Source: Vandiemenella viatica
Lineage: Eukaryota > Arthropoda > Insecta > Orthoptera > Morabidae
Direction of reading: 5' to 3'
Length of the DNA stretch: 64,000 nucleotides
NCBI GenBank assembly: GCA_031002005.1
Contig: CM061919.1
Location: 226,794,739 to 226,858,738, forward strand
The translations under genes and the position numbers were made by a program. This document shows, piece by piece, positions 10,808-23,439 of the stretch. The notes beneath the pieces are model-generated. The model was given only the letters and a program-made list of their open reading frames with translations, did not search any database and was not told the origin of the DNA. Numbering within the stretch: position 1 is the stretch's first letter; each line of letters starts with the position of its first letter.

Positions 10808-13800
10808 GTAAACGGTTCCAGTCATTTTTTTAATGTGCTTTGGTCATTTCTGAAAATTTTTTTGATTGCATATTATTTTTATTGTGTATTTGACATCATT
10901 ATACATCCATTTGGGAACATTCGAGTACAGAATTTCATCTGACCATCCAGATTTCAGTTTCATGTGATTTCTTGAAATTCATTCAATGATTATTGACGTT
11001 GTATCCTTAAATAGGACTTAGTCAATTTATTTTTGTTCTTAAACATGTGCTTGTGTTTAACATGATCCTTGTTGAAAATTTTGTGTTTGTTTCCTGAACT
11101 TTCACATGCCTCTTGTTATATATCTATTATCTTACCTAAACTATTCAGCATGTGGCCTATTACATGAAATAACTTTTACAGTCATTTTCAGTAGTACTTT
11201 TCAGGTCAAAACATAACCTTGTTAACTACACCCATTATCTTTCTAAAACCATTTAGAAGGGGGCTAATCTCATACAGTTGAATAGTAAAGAAACTTTATA
11301 ACCATTTTATTAGCAGTAAAGCCCTTTTTAAATTGATTCTAAACCATTTTAGAAGACATAAGGTTTAGATAAGGTTGTTTTTCAGTCATAATGAATTTTT
11401 TTGCATTCATTTCCACTAAGGAAACAGAGAATGACGATCATTTGAAAGTGGTTTTTGTATGCTTTTAAAAGTTTATTTAAGGAGATATTGAAAAAATAAA
11501 GAATTGGAACGTTTTAGATAAAAGAGCTAGAAAGATAAAAGTAGGCTTAAATGAGAGAGAAAAATTCATTTAATCACAATAATATAACAGATCAAAGGTA
11601 ACTTGAAATTTAAATAAGAAAAATGAAGTTCTAGTGTCTACCTGTGAAGGCATCACCATGTGGGACTTTTAGAAATTAATAGCTCTTAAATGAGAATAAT
11701 TACGGAAAATTTGGCATGACCGAAAAGATTGGGAATAAATTAAACTAAGACATAATAAAATTTTGGGAAAATCTGAGTAAAATTAGTGAACCACAAGATT
11801 GTGGGATTTTGGTAATTCGCCAGACAATTCCTCACAGGAAAACACCATTGTTCAATGAAAATTCAGAAAAGATTACCCAAAAGCCAACCAGCATTCCCTT
11901 GGGGAGGCAGTTGCCAGCAGTATTTGATCGGTATAGGAGGGGCGTGTATATGTCACTATAAGAACATCTCTAGTCAACATGCGGGTGATAGAATTTGGAT
12001 AGTCCATTTGGGACTAATAAAATTTCCATACTAGGCAACGACGACGTCTAATATTTGGCGGTTGGTAGTGGTAGTGGACTTCACAAGTTTTTATGGAAAC
12101 ACTTGAACATTTCGCCAGATGGATTATGTCCAACCTCCATTGTATCCCAGTTGAATCGGTTGCTCTCGGGGTGGGCATTCCCGTTGCTGTCCGTTGTAAG
12201 CTACCTTTCTCTCTATTTTCGAGATTCAGTTAAAATCCGGCAAAGTTTGAGGTTAACATCAGTACACGATACCATAGTTGAAACCGAAATAACAACATTT
12301 TAAGTTCAGAAAAGTAAATAAACAACACATAACAACCATAAATAAGAAGTTTCTAGTAAAATATAAACCATAAACTTACCTAAATCCATAATAATCCTGA
12401 AGCAAAATACACAGGTTTGTTTACCCGACCACAACGCTAATATTCCACTAAATTAAACACTGTAAAGCACTTCAATAATTAGAATTTCACCATCTGATAT
12501 TAAATTCACTAATAACTCGCAGTTCCAGACCGATTTAAAGCAGTAAATATGACTTTTAAAACATCTCCACATGGGATTTAGTTCGAACATTTAATTCCAG
12601 CACATCTAAACAATTTCAGAGCTTTAAAAGTAAATGTAAATCAAGCAAAATAAACCGGCCAGTTAATATCCTTTAAGTTTTCGATAACCATCAACTAATA
12701 AATAGAAGATATAAGTAAATAACAGTCAACTGGGTGATGGCGTCGTAGCAACGAATTTTAAAATATAATTCCTCTTCGGCTAACATATTTCACGAACTAA
12801 AAACTTTTCTAAAGTACTTAAATTAAGTAAAGGTTCAATTTAAATTTAGTTTCAGGCCACAACTGTCTTTAAATAAAAAGTGAAGTTTCGGTTGCACATC
12901 TGCGAAAACAGTAAAATTTAGAAATTCTATAACTTCTGATAGCCTTAACCGATTTAAAAGATTTTTACACCACTGGACTCAGCAAAGGCTGGGGAACACT
13001 TTGAAAATAATATTAACTTGAGATTTTAAAGTTTTGCGCAGTCAATTTTTCATGTGACATGATGACGTATCACAATACGCGAAACAAATGTGCTTTTAAA
13101 TTAACCAACTTTCAAAATTCATTTTCACCGGTCTGGAAGCTTAAAACCAAACCAAACACATCACTACACTTGTCATTACGCTCTTCATCTTGTGATTTTC
13201 CGGTAGCACTCAGGTAACAGATTCTTTTTCCAGATAGACTATTGTCTAGGTCAGTTTGACAAAAGGGACCCGGCCGCCATTTTTATCACATTTTGTTGAA
13301 GTGATCGGTGAGTTCACATGTAGTCGTGTGTGCTTAAGTTTGAGAAGACCCACGGTGGCTTATGGGTAGACAGGTCAAGAACAGTATGGCTGACCGACGC
13401 CATTTTAAAACCGGCATGGCCAACGTAACATTCTAAAACTTTCCGACATGAGTTCATCTTAACTTTCGATTTCATTTGGGGTGGTGCGGTCTGTTCTGTT
13501 TCACGACTTGTGATCTTCGGCTATGATTTTCTCCGATTGCCATTGCTAACTGTGACTTTTGTAACTTCTGTGAAAATTTTCAAGAATATATAACTTCAGT
13601 TATCCGGATTCAGACTTTCATTTCTACTTTAGTACCTTTCTTACAGGAGGTTAATCTGTAAGTGGCGACTGTGGTAATCTTTACAGTTAGCATTCTACAA
13701 GGTTTTAACACGGTTATAGAACTTTTTCTGAACTTTGACAACTTTTTGGATGACTTCAAGTTTAGGTGGAGAAGCCGATACCAAGCCCCGGTATGCCGCT

Positions 13801-13861
13801 TATCCCCTAACACCGTCTCTTCAAGGTTTCGCGTTCCTGGCCATAATGGTATTGGACCCAA

Positions 13862-14065
13862 ATGCAGCCCCTGCAGAGCTGTTGTTTGTTTGTTCTGTTT
13901 CTGGCGGCTGCCTCTGTCTTTATTTTCTATGGTACACCAATTATGCCTTGGATCACATCTGTTACAGCTGTATCTTGTTGGGTCCCAGACCAGCCAATAC
14001 AGGTCCCTCCTTTCCAACAGCCTATCACGTTGGATTGTGGATGTGGGAATTGTCCTAAAGTATGA
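13862..14065 (+). other. Unidentified 67-codon ORF, second copy
   Basis: Same ORF as at 3477-3680, with Phe replacing Cys after VFI. It is intronic and on the plus strand. Nothing in it matches a family I recognise, and no splice sites or poly-A signal clearly belong to it. Confidence 0.2.
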
Positions 14066-14434
14066 GTGAAGAGTGCTGTTTGGAACATCTTGTATCATTT
14101 GGAGGAACATGAATCATGAATGAGTGAATGCATCAAACTGTAGTTCTACAGGGAACTCCTACAAGTTGGGCCACTTTACTTTACAACCAAGTTCAGCTTG
14201 TAATTTGTCACTTAGATAACAAAACTCTTCAATTCATCTTTACTCTTATTTCAGAACCGTAAGAGAAAAACAATCACAGTTTAGTTAGTTAAGTGATGGT
14301 GGGTTGAATTTTGTATAAATAGAAAATAATAAAATTTCCTGCTTTTGCAGAGGTGTAAGAAGAGCTCCATTACAATCCTAATACAAATGTTCTGCACTGT
14401 CAGGGCCTTAGTTCTCTTGAAAACTTCCTAGATA

Positions 14435-15617
14435 GCTAATTTCTTTATGGAACAAGAGAAAGTGTTGGAAAGTGCCCCCATGAAGCCCAGCACCTCCTTT
14501 CGGTACGTGGATGACACATTTGTTGTTTGGCCCCATGGTAGAGACAACCTAGATAAGTTTCTCCTTCACTTGAACAGTGTCAACAAAAACATCCAGTTCA
14601 TGATGGAGGTTGAAAAGGAAGGCTGCCTGCCCTTTTTGGACATTCTTATTATAAAGAAAGCCGATGGAACTTTAGGACACACGGAGTATAGAAAGCCAAC
14701 GCATATGGACCTGTACCTAAACGCACACAGTCATCATCCGGCACAGTGCAAGACAGTACAACTACTCTTGTCCACAGAGCGCAGGCAATATGTGATAAAG
14801 ACAGCCTGCCTTGTGAGTTAAAACATCTATGTGATACCTTCAGAAAGAATAGGTACAATGAACATTAGATACAGTTGGCATTCCGGGAAATGAAACGCAG
14901 GCCTAATAACCATGATAATGGTCCACACGATAAATTAGCCTTCTTGCCATACTCTGGCGCCACAACATCTAGGGTCGGAAGGGTCCTGGCAAGAAATGGC
15001 ATTTAGACCATTTTCCTACCACCACCAAAATTGAGAAACATTTTGCGCTTTCCAAAAGATGATCTTGCCCTTCGTACACCCGGAGTTTATTGCATCCCGT
15101 GTGAATGTGGAAAGAAATACATCGGCCAGATGATACAGTGTGTACAACAACATTGTTGGAACACGTCCGACATGTTCGCCTGGGGCAAAAAGACAAATCA
15201 GCAGTGGCGGAACATTGTTTGGCAGAAGGACATGGTTTCAATTTCGAAGCGACTAAGGTGCTGACACATGCGAGAGGCTTCTGGGACAGCGCATTAAAGA
15301 AGTATTTGAAATTCGCCTCGCATGTGATTTGGTTAATAGGGATTGTGGGTTCCAGATAAGTGATGCATGGATTCCTGTTATTGAGGCTGCTCGTCACCAA
15401 CGCTCTGCTTTTTGTGTTCCGCAGGTGTGTAATGATGTCTGAGATTCTGCTAGGCATCTCTGTCGTTGCCATGCCAGTTTTCAAACAACACGCTCAAGGC
15501 AGATTTCAAGGCTTACAACTACACCTGAAGATGGCGACGGAGAATAAAGTCGCGGAAATATTGTGCATCAATAATAATATTACTCGGTTTGTTTTCCCGA
15601 GCGACGTTTATAAATAA
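14435..15617 (+). mobile_element. Penelope-like element type 1, copy b: 5'-truncated RT + GIY-YIG
   Basis: The element starts inside the RT at the exact point where the flanking duplication ends. The first ORF (14447-14821) carries SFRYVDDTFVVWPHGRDNLD (palm motif with YVDD), KEGCLPFLDILI and EYRKPTHMDLYL, all characteristic of Penelope RT thumb/palm. After a stop, 15060-15360 reads, in more than one frame, GVYCIPCECGKKYIGQM (GIY-YIG), then SAVAEHCLAEGHGFNFEATK, and ends with SDAWIPVIEAARHQ. A hammerhead-like core follows at 15525-15558. Frameshifts disable it, but it is better preserved than the copy at 5790. It lies in a PRORP intron in the sense orientation. Confidence 0.9.
15525..15558 (+). 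ncRNA. Hammerhead-ribozyme-like core in Penelope pseudo-LTR
   Basis: CTGAAGA (15525-15531, fits the CUGANGA core) is followed by GCGAC (15534-15538), a 10-base loop, GTCGC (15549-15553) and GAAA (15555-15558). The two 5-base arms are perfectly complementary and form stem II. Two unpaired bases on the 5' side (TG) and one on the 3' side (G) mean it may be slightly decayed. Stems I and III could not be settled by eye. Confidence 0.45.
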
Positions 15618-17175
15618 ATCTCAACACTAATTTCATTGTGTGAGCTGTTGAAGTTTTTGCTGAAAACTGCTACTTCAAAAAATCCGTAGATGCGAACTAG
15701 CCCTACCAACATATCCTTGATACCAGACATTTCTCTTGCTTCAACTTCCTTTAAGACTCCACCAGTAAACCATCACTTATTTTCTTAAAGTATACATTTA
15801 ATTTTATTTACTAATTTCAATTTTTATTCAAAAATATTTCCAAGCCTTTATTTTAATTAATTTTTATTTTACTTTGACTGTCCGTTACAGGGTAATTATT
15901 GTCAGTCAACTCTACCATTGCTGTTCCCTACCTTCCCACCTGATTCATCTTTGGCTTATTTATATGGCAGGTTTTAGTGTTGTCCTGTCCCAACTAGGAA
16001 TAACACAGCTATTCCACTGGCTGAGATATTTTAATTTAATTTATTTTTAATTGAAATGGACCACATGCTCTGGTGCCAATTTTCCTACACACCCATTTTC
16101 TCCCTTCCCTGCACCCACCTATATTGATTCTAGAACAGGGAGTGGCTCTTGCCAAAGGATCATTGGAACATGTAGGCGTACATAGCAACCAACATCAGAG
16201 CTTGAATATTAAAAGTCCCACACTGGAGGAGTTAAATGTTAGACTGTTCAGAGTACAGTCTTACAATAGGAAATAAAAGTCATGAATAAAAGAATTAAGG
16301 GTTGGACTAGGAGAATATACAAGCTATGCTTGCACTGTGATGCAACGGTGCATGTGGCTGGAGGCAAAGCCGATGGCAAACTGGACATTGGCTAGCTACG
16401 GCGGCCGTCTTTTATAATCAGCCCTAACAGACACAGCTTGCTGATCCATGCGGCATTTGTCGCTATGTGCAGTAGCTCTTCCTATTACGGTTAGGTATTT
16501 GAACAAGGACTATGATCGCTCAGTTCTTCAGATACGAAGGAGTGATTCATATGGTATGTGGCTTGACCGCCAAGTTTCTTTGAAGTTACATAAAGGCTTC
16601 GTCTGTTATTCCCACAGCTGCTATCTGATAATGAATATGCTTGAAATGGATCAAAGTAATTAATTGTTATCTGGCTCATGACATCAGACTAAACCTTTGC
16701 ACTTCACCTGTCTCCAAGAGCTATATTTTAACTTTACGAAAACACTTTACTTTTACTTTTAAGAAATTCATCTACTTATTCACAATATACTTTATGGTAT
16801 ATTACAGTGTGGACACATCTATTCCCCATGCTGTATGTCGTTCTTTAATCATGATTTAGCTTTATTCCAAATATTGTAGAATGTGTATGTGTTTATCATG
16901 GCACTTCTTCCTTCATTTGTGGTGACTGATAGGTTTTCTTTCCGTTTCCATCCTTATTTTCATTGCCTAATAGCATTGTCATTGTTATTAAGATATTTAT
17001 TGTGAAATAAGGGTATGTTACAGCTTAACACAAAATGAAAGATTGTAGTTTCAGTAAATGGATACAGTCCACAACTGATTACTTTTTGCTGAGTTAATCT
17101 CTTTCCCTAACTTTAATGAGAAATGACTGAAATTCAGCCACAAAGGCCAAATACAGTATGTACATATTTTCACAG
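15618..17175 (+). other. PRORP intron sequence, no recognisable feature
   Basis: AT-rich intron between the type 1 element and the next exon. Short ORFs (for example near 16073 and 16448) lack motifs. It ends in the polypyrimidine-like TATTTTCACAG acceptor at 17175. Confidence 0.6.
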
Positions 17176-17465
17176 CTAATAAGCCAGCCAAAGTCAGCAG
17201 TTTTTACTGCTCTTGCTTCAGCTGCTTTTCGTCATGGAAATCTCACTCTTGGTCAGTCCGTGCTGGAGGAGACATTGGAGAATTCTGATCGACGACCCGG
17301 TCCCGAAGCTTACTTGGCTTGGATAGAGTATGGTGATTCTGAGGAACTGCTGAAGTTCCTTGCTAGCCATGGAGAAGTACCTGTAGGAGATGTAGCATTG
17401 CAACTTTGCAAGTGCCTCACATCTAAAGGAAACTATCGAGGGTCTCTAACATCAGTCACTCCAAG
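17176..17465 (+). CDS. PRORP: PRORP exon, PPR / central-domain junction
   Basis: A 290-base exon, AG acceptor in TTTTCACAG and AAG|GTAACT donor. It starts in phase 0 and ends with two bases of a split codon that the next exon completes as AGT (Ser). The peptide (about residues 139-235) has SAVFTALASAAFRHGNLTLG, then LVL-type helices and EAYLAWIEYGDSEELLKFLA, a PPR-like helical series ending with a low-complexity linker (KGNYRGSLTSVTPR) just before the zinc-binding CxxC. It has the position and content expected for the last PPR units of metazoan PRORP. Confidence 0.85.
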
Positions 17466-18428
17466 GTAACTAGCAAATTGTATTTTATAAAATTCCACAC
17501 TTTTCGCAGATGTTATTTTGTAAAATTGCAATTTTTTTTAGTGCTGCATATATCTTGCTGGTGTTGCCAATGTTTTGGTGTGGGCTGATTTAAGTTAAAG
17601 TATGCACTTTCTACACTGTCTGCCAGATAAAATATAAACAGTTCATCCAGTGTATGAAGCGGATGCATTAACTATAAGCAACCATGGTGAAAGCCTCAGG
17701 TTGCAATCGAAATGATGTCATTACCGGCAAGAAACACACAGCACCAAACCTAAAAAAAATTGGTGAATTTTCCAAAGTTGTAGTTTAATTTACATTACCT
17801 AAAAATTTATGTGTTGAAAATTCCTCTGGTTTAATATGCATCAAAATGGGTACACAAATAATTATTGTACACAGCCACCACTATTATTTAATGTTCTTTT
17901 GTTTTGTTTTATTTATTCTTCATAAAAAAAAAAATTAATATAATGGAGTGTTATCTGTTGCAAACAAGGTTTTGTTCCTCTTTTTTGACTTTGGACTATG
18001 CTTTCTTTCTTTGCTTCCAATATTTCTTCATCCTTTCTCCATCATGTTTCCTCTTTTCTTCTGTTCTTAAACTCTCAATCTTTATTCAACAAATGTCAAG
18101 ATTTCATTTTTCATGAGATTTATTTCTCCTATGTCCATTTTTACTTCAAACAATGAATTTGTCTTATGGAATTCTTGTCAAAATAATCAGTTTTTTGTCA
18201 ATCTTTCTGAATTCATTTCCATCAGCTATTCATAAAAAGAAATTCTTTTTTGCTGATAATATGACCAAAAATGTCTTATTTAATTATGATTCTTTAATAC
18301 ACCTTTCTTTCATTCATTTCTGTTTTTCCTTGGTCTGAAAATTTTTCTCTCTTTCTTTCCAACTCTTTATTTTATCCTTTATTTTGTAAACTTTCTGAAG
18401 CATACAAACATTCTGATTTATAACTTGT

Positions 18429-19535
18429 GGCATTTAATACTTATGAAAGAGTTTTTATAAAAGATTAAAAGAGAGTTTTTTGTTTTTTTTTCACCACTTA
18501 GTTTAATGTTTCTTTGCAGACAAAATACTCCAACATGCCAACATCTATAACTGTTTATAATTTGACCAGACTTCATAAGTTTTTTGAGGTTGCAAGTTTA
18601 TTTGGAAGGCTACGAAGTATTAATTTAGATTTTGCACTCTTCCAAATCTAAATTAATTGTTAATGGCCAACTTTCTTTTTTCCTCTTTCTTTTTTTCCAA
18701 CAGTCAACCCTGCATCAACTACACTTTTTATATTTAAGAGCATATCCCTAAGCTCAGATCACCAAATATTTCACTGTGCTGTAACAATCCCACAGACCTT
18801 GGTATTTATAGCCATAATTAAATTGACTGCCATCATCACACCTCAAACACTCACATCAAAACACAATATTCAAAAAGATATCAAAATTACAGAATGGTTC
18901 CTGATTGATTAGTTGGTGTTACATTACAGAAATCAAGATTACAGAAGTTATACAATGTATTAAAATTTTCTACATAGTCTAGTAACACACAAAATGTCGG
19001 GAAATAAATGATCATAAAATTTATATTGTTGTAAAACTTCAAAACTAAGCATTGAGTCCTGTCACGATCAGCATGTGGCATTAAAGAGTTATGAAAGAGT
19101 TTCTATGAAAGAGACTTTATTTTTTTATTTTCCACACTGCGCTTAATGTTTCTTTGTGGATAAATCGCTCCAACGTGCCTACTAACTGCTTATAATTTGA
19201 GCAGACTTCATAAATTTTTGAGCTTTCAGGCTTATTTCAGTAGGCTACAAAGTATTAATTTAGGTTGAACACACATACAGAATACATCACACATTCATCG
19301 TTTATGAAATAGAAATTGTTCACATTTTGCAGCATGAACTTCTAGGGTGAAACACATGTCATGTTTGTATTTGGCTAGATCAGGTCAATCTGTCATAATC
19401 TTTGATTCTAGAAACAGAAACTATTCTAGAGTAGTGACCATACACAAAAATCAATCATGGGCTTACACTAGTAAATCCATAAATCCGTAAGCTCAGACCA
19501 CCAAATATATCACTGTCCTATCACAAACTGTGTTG
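18429..19535. repeat. Imperfect direct repeat, two copies about 650 bp apart
   Basis: The segment from 18429 (GCATTTAATACTTATGAAAG) recurs from about 19075 (GCATTAAAGAGTTATGAAAG). Both continue through CTTCATAA, GGCTAC-AAGTATTAATTTA and AGCTCAGA-CACCAAATAT. The copies are diverged, so this is an old local duplication within a PRORP intron. No coding potential is evident. Confidence 0.7.
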
Positions 19536-19859
19536 CCATATCAAATTTTTTCTTTTATTGATATTGGTTTTTTGTTGTAAAGATCTTTTGATAATTCTGT
19601 TTTTGCAGAACTCACTTTAATAGCCACTTTATCCAGATCATTAGATTGTATTATTTCTGCAAAATACATAGATGTATTATTTTTCCATTTTTTTTGTCTA
19701 GGATTTGAGAATTTTTTACTGACCATAGCCTGTTTTGAGATTTCCAAACAAATGCTAGTTACATCGATACTAGTCTGAAACGCATCGGCCCATTTTAAGT
19801 GTTTGAGCAATGGTTACTTCATAAATTTGCCTTAAAGCAACGAAATTAAGGAAGGATGG

Positions 19860-20375
19860 TGAAATAAGACCCAGCACTTATCACAGTGGACGGCGGCTGG
19901 GAAAGACGAACACAAGTGATGCAATATTTTGGTGGTTGCACCCTGCTACCACCTCCTTCTCCAGTCCGACCACAGAGGAAATCAACACCATCATTAGGCA
20001 TGAAACTTGCACCACAGCACACCTCAAATATCTAGTCAGATGGCTCCATTGTACTAGCCTCACTGTACACCAGTAACGTAGCCCATCCAGTGACAAAACA
20101 TGCCAGCTCCTACAAGTTGAACAATTTCAACAACTGTTTTACAGTTAGAACCATCAGAGTTTTCCCTGACACCACAACCTCTGCTGAACTCCACTGATGG
20201 AATGGATGCACAGACTTTCGCAGTAGTTGTCTATGTTATCTTGGTTGTCCAGGTAGAACTGCATCAATTTATCGAAACCGGAATTTCCATACATGGAAAG
20301 TAGCCTATCAGAATATTCTTGACACAAGGCATCCTCCAGGTCTTAATCTCCCAATAAGTCCCAATGACAACCTTC
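19860..20375 (+). mobile_element. Penelope-like element type 2, copy a (pseudo-LTR tag + GIY-YIG fragment)
   Basis: A tag CCAGCACTTATCACAGTGG...GGCGGCTGGGAAAGACGAAC is followed by AATATTTTGG. The downstream plus-strand translation gives EEINTIIRHETCTTAHLKYL, then FNNCFTVRTIRVFPDTT, and after a frameshift AYQNILDTRHPPGLNLPI. These blocks match the nuclease-domain tail in the better copy at 28520-29560. It is short and frameshifted. Confidence 0.65.
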
Positions 20376-20435
20376 AAAGAAAAGAAAATGGCTTTTAAGC
20401 AATGTAAATAACAATGGATAGAGAAGGTAACCCCT

Positions 20436-20610
20436 TCACTCACCATAATATTCGTTGCAGCCCTCCTGTGTTCAACTTTGGCAAGTGATGGGTTTATTTT
20501 TCCTATCCTTTATACAAGGAAAATAACTTGTCACTTACCACACATGAAGGCAAGAGTTCCAGGATGAACTCAAAATATTTTGGTACTTACTCATGTAAGA
20601 ACTGAAACTT
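20436..20610. mobile_element. Head-to-head pseudo-LTR tags of Penelope-like type 2
   Basis: The minus-strand tag (AACTTTGGCAAGTGATGGGT and TTTTTCCTATCC) ends where a plus-strand tag begins (GGAAAATAACTTGTCACTTACC...CATGAAGGCAAGAG...AATATTTTGG). The arrangement is the same as the near-perfect palindromes at 28340-28510 and 42140-42305. Confidence 0.55.
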
Positions 20611-20759
20611 AGTGACAGACTATTTTCCTATCCTTCCTTATTAGTATTTTTTATTAGAATAGTGACAGTAAAACTGAGAAGGCAGGAGGGCCAGGACAAA
20701 CACAAAAACATGAATACACTTTTCAGTATTTCGGTAAAAAAGCTTGGTCATGTTGGAGG

Positions 20760-22173
20760 TAAACATATGGCAATGGGATCAGATATGTTCACTTTGAGAC
20801 CTACTACATCACCTGCGACAGATTATTTTACCTATAATTCCTTATTTTCATTGCCTAACAGCAATTTAATTGCCACTATTATCAAAGTAAAAATAGCAAA
20901 GGATAGACTGCTGTTCAGAGGAAAATTCTCAGAAAGATTTTATATCAAGAAAGCTTGTGTAGAAACAGTAGACATTTTTGGGGTGAAGTTTTCTTCAGCA
21001 GTAGAATATTGAGTAGGATAAAAGTCAATTAAATTTTGGAATTCAGTTTTGTGTGAGCATTCTGAATTTGGAAAAATATTTTGAAGTTATATTTTGTTGA
21101 ATTTTGGCATTATTTTTATGGTTTAGTAGATTATCAAAGTTTTGCAGTTTTTTATGTTATTTGTGGCAAGATATTTATTTTAATATGTACAGCAGTGATT
21201 AGGAACTTGATGTTTTTCTAATTTGGTTTTGAACATTTTATAATAATTTGGAGTTTAATTTTACTTGAATTGAGTTTTAATATTTTTAGTCGATCTTAAG
21301 AGCTTTGGAGTTAAGTTTCCTTGTGCATCTAAAATTTTCACAATTGTATACTCTATTTGTTTCCTATATAGTATTGATTTCACCAACTGTTTCTTCCCTT
21401 TCTTTTTAGTGGCTGCTTCTATAGTGTCACTGTCCTGTTGAGAACATCAATAATTAGTGCTTAGTTTTGGAAGATTTTTAAATTTGTATTATGGTTTTGT
21501 GATAGATGAAAAATTAATGAACTAATTACAAAATAAAAATGGTAACTGTTGATTTCTCTGTCCAGATTTATTGCATTTTGTACACAGTTACCAAAAACCT
21601 TACAACATAGCAGTAACTGCAACAATTTGTGCATTCCAGTCTATATTAGTCACACATTACTTTATCAGTCCTTTTTAGTATCTAAAGCCCAAGGAAAATA
21701 TTACTTGTGGGGTAAAGTTACAGCGAATTGTTCCCTATGTTGCCTTCAGAGTACACCTTTGAATGTTGAAATTTATACTAATAAGAAAAGAAAGGGAAAT
21801 TAACCCACCACATACCAAAGTGGACAGATGCGATGAGAGGGAACACTAATGCTGACAAACAACTACACTACAACTATACTAAAGTTTGAGTACTCTGGTA
21901 TAAGGAGTATACATGTTGTGATGTTGAAATAACTGTGCCCAGCTGCCTTGAAATGAACTGTTAGTATGATTTCTGTTCCACTTGTCCTAAAATATAGATT
22001 TTATACCTTAAAAACCTGTTGATGGAATTGTTTAGTAAATTTTTCTATTATCAGTTTTATTTGTCATATAGCTATTTTATTAATCCTATTTGTGTACAAG
22101 AAAATGTAGCATGTGAAATTAAATGAAGAGTTTTTTTTATGAGTTATCCAGTAACATAGTGCACTTCTGTTAG
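20760..22173 (+). other. PRORP intron sequence, no gene
   Basis: AT-rich intron. The only recognised item is the short interspersed repeat at 21781-21875 shared with 7487-7595. A 116-codon ORF at 20662-21012 lies partly in a pseudo-LTR tag and has no known motif. Confidence 0.6.
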
Positions 22174-22423
22174 TGGTAGGTGTCAGTCTTGTGGTCGCCA
22201 GCTGTCTGCAGATATTCCTACCACTGAAGAAATCCAGCAATTAAGTTCAGCAATGTGGGACCGTGTTCTACTGTCTGGTGATGTTTTCCTCAAAACTACG
22301 CCCCAGGAACTTAAACAGTTTCAATTAATGTTAAAGTCATCAAATCACTGGGATGTCGTCATTGATGGACTTAATGTGGCTTTTGCTCAACGCCTAAAGG
22401 ATATGAATTCAAAGGCAAAACTG
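22174..22423 (+). CDS. PRORP: PRORP exon: CxxC zinc half-site and start of NYN metallonuclease
   Basis: A 250-base exon, acceptor CTGTTAG and donor CTG|GTAAGT. Its first base completes the codon begun at 17464. The peptide (about residues 236-318) contains RCQSCGRQL, the CxxC pair that binds structural zinc in PRORP, then TTPQELKQF and HWDVVIDGLNVAFAQRLKD. The Asp of VIDGLNVA is the first metal-binding aspartate of the NYN nuclease domain (Asp409 in human PRORP). This is the most diagnostic exon and identifies the gene as the protein-only RNase P catalytic subunit, which cleaves 5' leaders of mitochondrial tRNAs together with the TRMT10C-HSD17B10 complex. Confidence 0.95.
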
Positions 22424-22824
22424 GTAAGTTAATGTCTTAGCTCTCCCCTTACATTCACACTGCAAAATAATGTTATTTGGGAAAGGTAAAAGAGAAAGAA
22501 AAGCTGTATCTCTAGTAGAAAGTTATAAGTTTAACCTGCACAAAGGCCCTCCAATAATTAAGGTTCCATATTTATTTTTCTTAAAACAGATTACAGGGGA
22601 ATGACTGAGGATTAGGAAATTTCTTTGGCATGCATTGTCAGTTCTTAGGTGATCTGATGTTGCATCATCTTGTTAGTACAGGGTAATACAGAATAATGCC
22701 ATTGTAAGCTGTGCCCTGTCATTTTCACATACCAGAGCTGTTGTGACCATATTGTATGTTTTCCTGTGTTGGAAAGAAGGTTTGATATACATCCAAATAA
22801 TATGTTTGATTTGAAAATAATTTG

Positions 22825-23340
22825 AGCATCTTTCAGTAGGGTGTCTTTAAATTCTGGCAAGTAAGTAGGATACTGTTTAGAGATACTGGCAGAAAATTAG
22901 CTGAGTTTTGTTTCAGGAATTCAGGGTTGATTCACACATTTCAATTATTCTGGGTTTTAATCTGTTGGGTTGAAACTTTAATTAGAGATAAATTATGATC
23001 AGAGTCAGTGATCCATTTTTTACTTTAAGATTCTTAATTTCCTTTTGGATTTTCTTGGAAATGGCCATAGGGAATAAATAAAATTTTCCTAAATGATAAT
23101 TCGGGAATCTCAAGGTTTTTGTTTTCCTATCATTTTTATTGGTTCCTTTATGAGCAGGGTAAAGTCTTACAGTAGTTCTGAATTTCGTTTCTCTGCCAAT
23201 TCATAAATTGAAGTCTCACATAATAATTTCGACATGATGGCATGGAATTTTATTTGCCATTTCCTCTAATTGTTCCCAGAAGTCCTCTACTTTTTAAGGG
23301 GTTTTATAATTATAGTTGTTTGTAGGAGAACTTGCATATT
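22825..23340 (-). mobile_element. Non-LTR retrotransposon fragment (same family as 33690-36780)
   Basis: The plus-strand string GTGTCTTTAAATTCTGGCAA...GGTTGATTCACAC...GGGTTGAAACTTTAATTAGAGA...TTTCTTGGA...GATAATTCGGGAATCTC parallels 35725-36270 step by step. It is therefore a diverged minus-strand fragment of the same LINE, covering the part between the endonuclease and RT. It is too decayed to give an ORF. Confidence 0.75.
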
Positions 23341-23439
23341 GTTTATTATACTTTTTGCTAGACTAAAATAAATTGTCTATATATTTCATCTGATAAAGCT
23401 ATTTTTGATTCATGAACTATGGTGGGAGTCAATTTAAGC

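Larger units (their letters stand above)
10440..14434. repeat. Duplicated segment, copy 2 (matches 1-4049)
   Basis: This is the colinear partner of copy 1. It holds the PRORP exon at 10619-10807 in the correct order between 8247-8472 and 17176-17465, so this copy belongs to the gene as assembled. Homology stops at 14434, immediately before a 5'-truncated Penelope-like element (14435 on). The two copies may therefore represent alleles with and without that insertion. Confidence 0.95.
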
